Of a DNA stretch of 64,000 nt, positions 62,070 to 64,000 are shown piece by piece. This DNA is from Bacillota bacterium (GTDB lineage Bacteria > Bacillota > UBA4882 > UBA8346), in the NCBI GenBank assembly GCA_023400055.1, contig JAEXFN010000058.1, positions 1 to 64,000 on the forward strand, written 5' to 3'. The position numbers and the translations under genes were made by a program. Under the pieces are notes generated by a model, which ran no database searches, was not told the origin of the DNA, and worked only from the letters and a program-made list of their open reading frames with translations. The number at the start of each line of letters is the position of its first letter. The first letter of the stretch is position 1.

Positions 62070-62903
62070 CTATATATCAAAGCAATCGGGAGTCATGTTC
62101 CCTATACTTTTATTGACGTCGAGCGAAGCCAATTTTTTCATGTCTTCGTCATCGAGCGTAAAATCATAAACCAGCCGATTGGATTGGATGTGTTCCGGTT
62201 GCAACGACCTCGGGATACACAGGATCCCCTGCTGCAAATTCCAACGGATCAGAACCTGGGCAAAGGTTTTGTTATGCTTCATTGCGATCTCTTTTACCGT
62301 GGGATTATCGATATAGATGCCTCGCCCGAGCGGTTCGTAGCCTTGAAAGGCAATCCCGTTTTTGGCACAGAACTCGCGCAGCGGGCGGCTGGCAAAGCGC
62401 GGATGACATTCGCATTGATTGACGGCGGGCTGAATTTCGCTGATGGTAAGCAGGTCTTCCAAGATTCGCACGTTGCAATTGCATACGCCGATCGCCCGGG
62501 CGCGGCCTTCTTTATAGATGCGTTCCAGCACCCGCCACGCCTTGGTATATTTTTGGGGAACCGGCCAATGTAACATATATAAATCCACATAATCCATTCC
62601 CAGTTTCTTCAAGCTTTCCTCGAAAGCCTCGTAACAGCGATTCTCCCTTTGGGGCGCAGTCCATAATTTGGTAGTAACGAATACCTGCTCTCTGGGAATG
62701 CCGCTTTCGCGGATCGCTTGCCCCACCGCCACTTCCGTATCAAATTTGGTAGTGGAATCGATAAGCCGATAACCGGATTCAAGGGCGCACTTAAAAACAT
62801 TGACCCCGCCGCCATTGATGTTGGTCTCCGCCGAACCAGTTCCCAGCAATGGCATCTGAACCCCGTTGTTTAAGGTGACCGTTGACTTCAGAGTAAGTTC
62901 CAT
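62070..62903 (-). CDS. Aldo/keto reductase with Tyr-to-Phe change
   Basis: A 277-residue (beta/alpha)8 aldo/keto reductase. Of the catalytic tetrad, D49 (LIDSTTKFD), K79 (VTTKLW) and H112 (YMLHWP) are present, but the general-acid Tyr expected five residues after D49 is F54. NADPH-binding motifs near the C-terminus (IPRSLQPEHIQSN) are intact. The protein may therefore be a weak reductase, use another donor, or act differently. GGGGGAAG precedes the ATG at 62903. It lies upstream of the regulator and kinase on the same strand. Confidence 0.88.
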   Translation of the reverse strand: MELTLKSTVTLNNGVQMPLLGTGSAETNINGGGVNVFKCALESGYRLIDSTTKFDTEVAVGQAIRESGIPREQVFVTTKLWTAPQRENRCYEAFEESLKKLGMDYVDLYMLHWPVPQKYTKAWRVLERIYKEGRARAIGVCNCNVRILEDLLTISEIQPAVNQCECHPRFASRPLREFCAKNGIAFQGYEPLGRGIYIDNPTVKEIAMKHNKTFAQVLIRWNLQQGILCIPRSLQPEHIQSNRLVYDFTLDDEDMKKLASLDVNKSIGNMTPDCFDI

Positions 62904-63257
62904 GATGCACTTCCCCCAATTATTATTACGTCTCAAGCTTTGCTTCGGATATTTTCTATGTTTCATTATATGAAATCATAAAATAATTACAATGGAAAAT
63001 ATGAAAGGCACCAATTATTGCGTATAAAGTACAAGAATTCATAGATCGGCAATATAAATGTAATCTATTAAAACCGCAAAAAACCTCGCTAAACCGCCAA
63101 TAGCCGCTGCCGACACCAAAACCATGAAGTCGTTTCGGCCGATACTCTAATGGTTCGTTCGAAGAAAGAAGCGATGCTGATCATCTCCAGAAAATGGATG
63201 CCGACCCCGTTTGACACCGGATGCCAATTTATGATAGCTTTTTGTTTTTTAACAAAG
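62904..63257. other. Divergent intergenic region, right-hand sugar locus
   Basis: An AT-rich gap between the aldo/keto reductase and the divergent binding protein. No gene seen. The promoter for the plus-strand gene lies at its right end. Confidence 0.4.
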
Positions 63258-63286
63258 TTGTTTAAAAACATTTAAATTATTATAAT
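63258..63286 (+). promoter_or_regulatory. Promoter of the right-edge binding protein
   Basis: TTGTTT (63258-63263) and TATAAT (63281-63286) are spaced by 17 bp. The -35 overlaps a near-palindrome (TTTTTAACAA-AG-TTGTTTAAAAA, 63246-63269), a possible operator. Confidence 0.5.
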
Positions 63287-63323
63287 AAGCTCAAAGCAGT
63301 TTAATAACATAAAGGGAGTGACC

Positions 63324-64000
63324 ATGTTGAAAAGAAAGATATTGTGTTTTCCCGGATTGCTTGTCGTTTTACTCATTTGCTTCGCTGCCGCCAGCGGCGT
63401 CGGTTTCTCGGCCACGGAACCGGTTTCCTTGCGGTTTTCCTGGTGGGGAACGGCTCCCAGGCATGAAGCCACGCTACAAGCGATCAGTGTCTATGAAAAA
63501 ATGCATCCCAATGTAAAAATAACCGGTGAATACCAGGGGAATGCCGGCTATCAACAAAAAATTATGACCCAGCTGGCCGGAGGCACCGCTCCCGATATTA
63601 TCCAATATGACTACATGTGGATGCAGAGCGTCACGGCGATTGAAGATGACTTTTTTGACTTTAAGTCCACCAAAGACACCAATCTCAGTCAATGGCCGAA
63701 GAATATCCTCGATAGTTTCTGCACAGTCCATGGCCGAGTGGTTGGTCTGCCCATGGGAACCACCACGGATGGCGCGATTATTATCAAATCATTTTTCAAT
63801 AAATACCATCTGCCGTTTAAACAACAGTATACCTGGGATTGGTTGATATCCGAAGGCAAAAAGATCCATGATGCCCATCCTGATGATTACCTGGTGGGAT
63901 ATGATCCTATCGACTCCACCTGGAGCGATGACTTCATCACCGCCATGATCTATTCCCAAACCGGCAAATATTGGGCCACTGACAAAGATAAAAAGCTTAA
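63324..64000 (+). CDS. Sugar ABC substrate-binding protein, partial (window edge)
   Basis: The frame is open from ATG 63324 to the window end (225 residues, no stop). A signal peptide with a hydrophobic core VVLLICFAAASGVGFSA is followed by the family-1 binding fold: LRFSWWGTAPRHEATLQAI, KIMTQLAGGTAPDIIQYDYM and GLPMGTTTDGAIIIKSFF. AAAGGGAG precedes the start by about 5 bp. It is truncated only by the window edge; permease genes probably follow. Divergence from the aldo/keto reductase-YesNM operon suggests common control. Confidence 0.9.
   Translation, partial: MLKRKILCFPGLLVVLLICFAAASGVGFSATEPVSLRFSWWGTAPRHEATLQAISVYEKMHPNVKITGEYQGNAGYQQKIMTQLAGGTAPDIIQYDYMWMQSVTAIEDDFFDFKSTKDTNLSQWPKNILDSFCTVHGRVVGLPMGTTTDGAIIIKSFFNKYHLPFKQQYTWDWLISEGKKIHDAHPDDYLVGYDPIDSTWSDDFITAMIYSQTGKYWATDKDKKL

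Overview
The window comes from a spore-forming, carbohydrate-degrading bacterium, most likely Bacillota. The signs are many YesN/YesM-type two-component pairs, MalF/MalG-type sugar ABC importers without their own ATPases, strong sigma-A promoters (TTGACA-17-TATAAT), GGAGG ribosome binding sites, a yybP-ykoY riboswitch, CtsR-like operators, a LysM protein and a tiny YjcZ-like membrane protein. The style fits Hydrogenispora/Limnochordia or Paenibacillus-like lineages, but the genus cannot be fixed from sequence alone. No phage, insertion sequence, transposase, rRNA or CRISPR array was seen.

Layout. 0.15-4.8 kb: YesN/YesM pair and a D-2-hydroxyacid dehydrogenase. 4.8-5.7 kb: repeats only. 5.7-11.1 kb: GH31 alpha-xylosidase divergent from an AraC regulator, then an FAH-family hydrolase and a Gfo/Idh/MocA dehydrogenase. 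12-27 kb is mostly housekeeping: a Na+/H+-antiporter-like carrier, htpX behind a Mn riboswitch, a DedA protein behind a second structured leader, an OmpR-type two-component system, Hsp20 with CtsR-like sites, an ArgA-like acetyltransferase, a glutamine amidotransferase, DUF503, tRNA-Val/Asp/Phe, RNA-modifying enzymes and a GltS-domain protein. 28-35.5 kb: alpha-glucoside locus with a GH65 phosphorylase, a LacI regulator and an ABC importer linked by shared operator palindromes. 36.8-40.5 kb: zinc-ribbon membrane protein, MFS and NhaC-like carriers. 40.6-52.3 kb: one minus-strand uronate-glycan locus (YesM/YesN, binding protein, two permeases, heparinase II/III, GH88, DUF2264). 52-57 kb: small membrane and LysM proteins and a lipoprotein subtilase. 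57-64 kb: an AT-richer locus with Gfo/Idh/MocA, VOC, cupin, YesM/YesN, an aldo/keto reductase lacking its catalytic Tyr, and a divergent binding protein cut by the window edge.

The most unusual feature is in the long non-coding gaps. Five of them hold tandem arrays built on an exact 21-bp period (two DNA helical turns) of imperfect palindromes, in three sequence families (A at 5.1 and 54.6 kb; B at 11.7 and 27.0 kb, inverted; C at 36.2 kb). Family B has conserved ends but 6 versus 16 units. A separate two-hairpin dispersed repeat of about 120 bp (R) occurs at three loci, and at two of these a 21-bp array follows within 230 bp. I know of no described system that matches these arrays.
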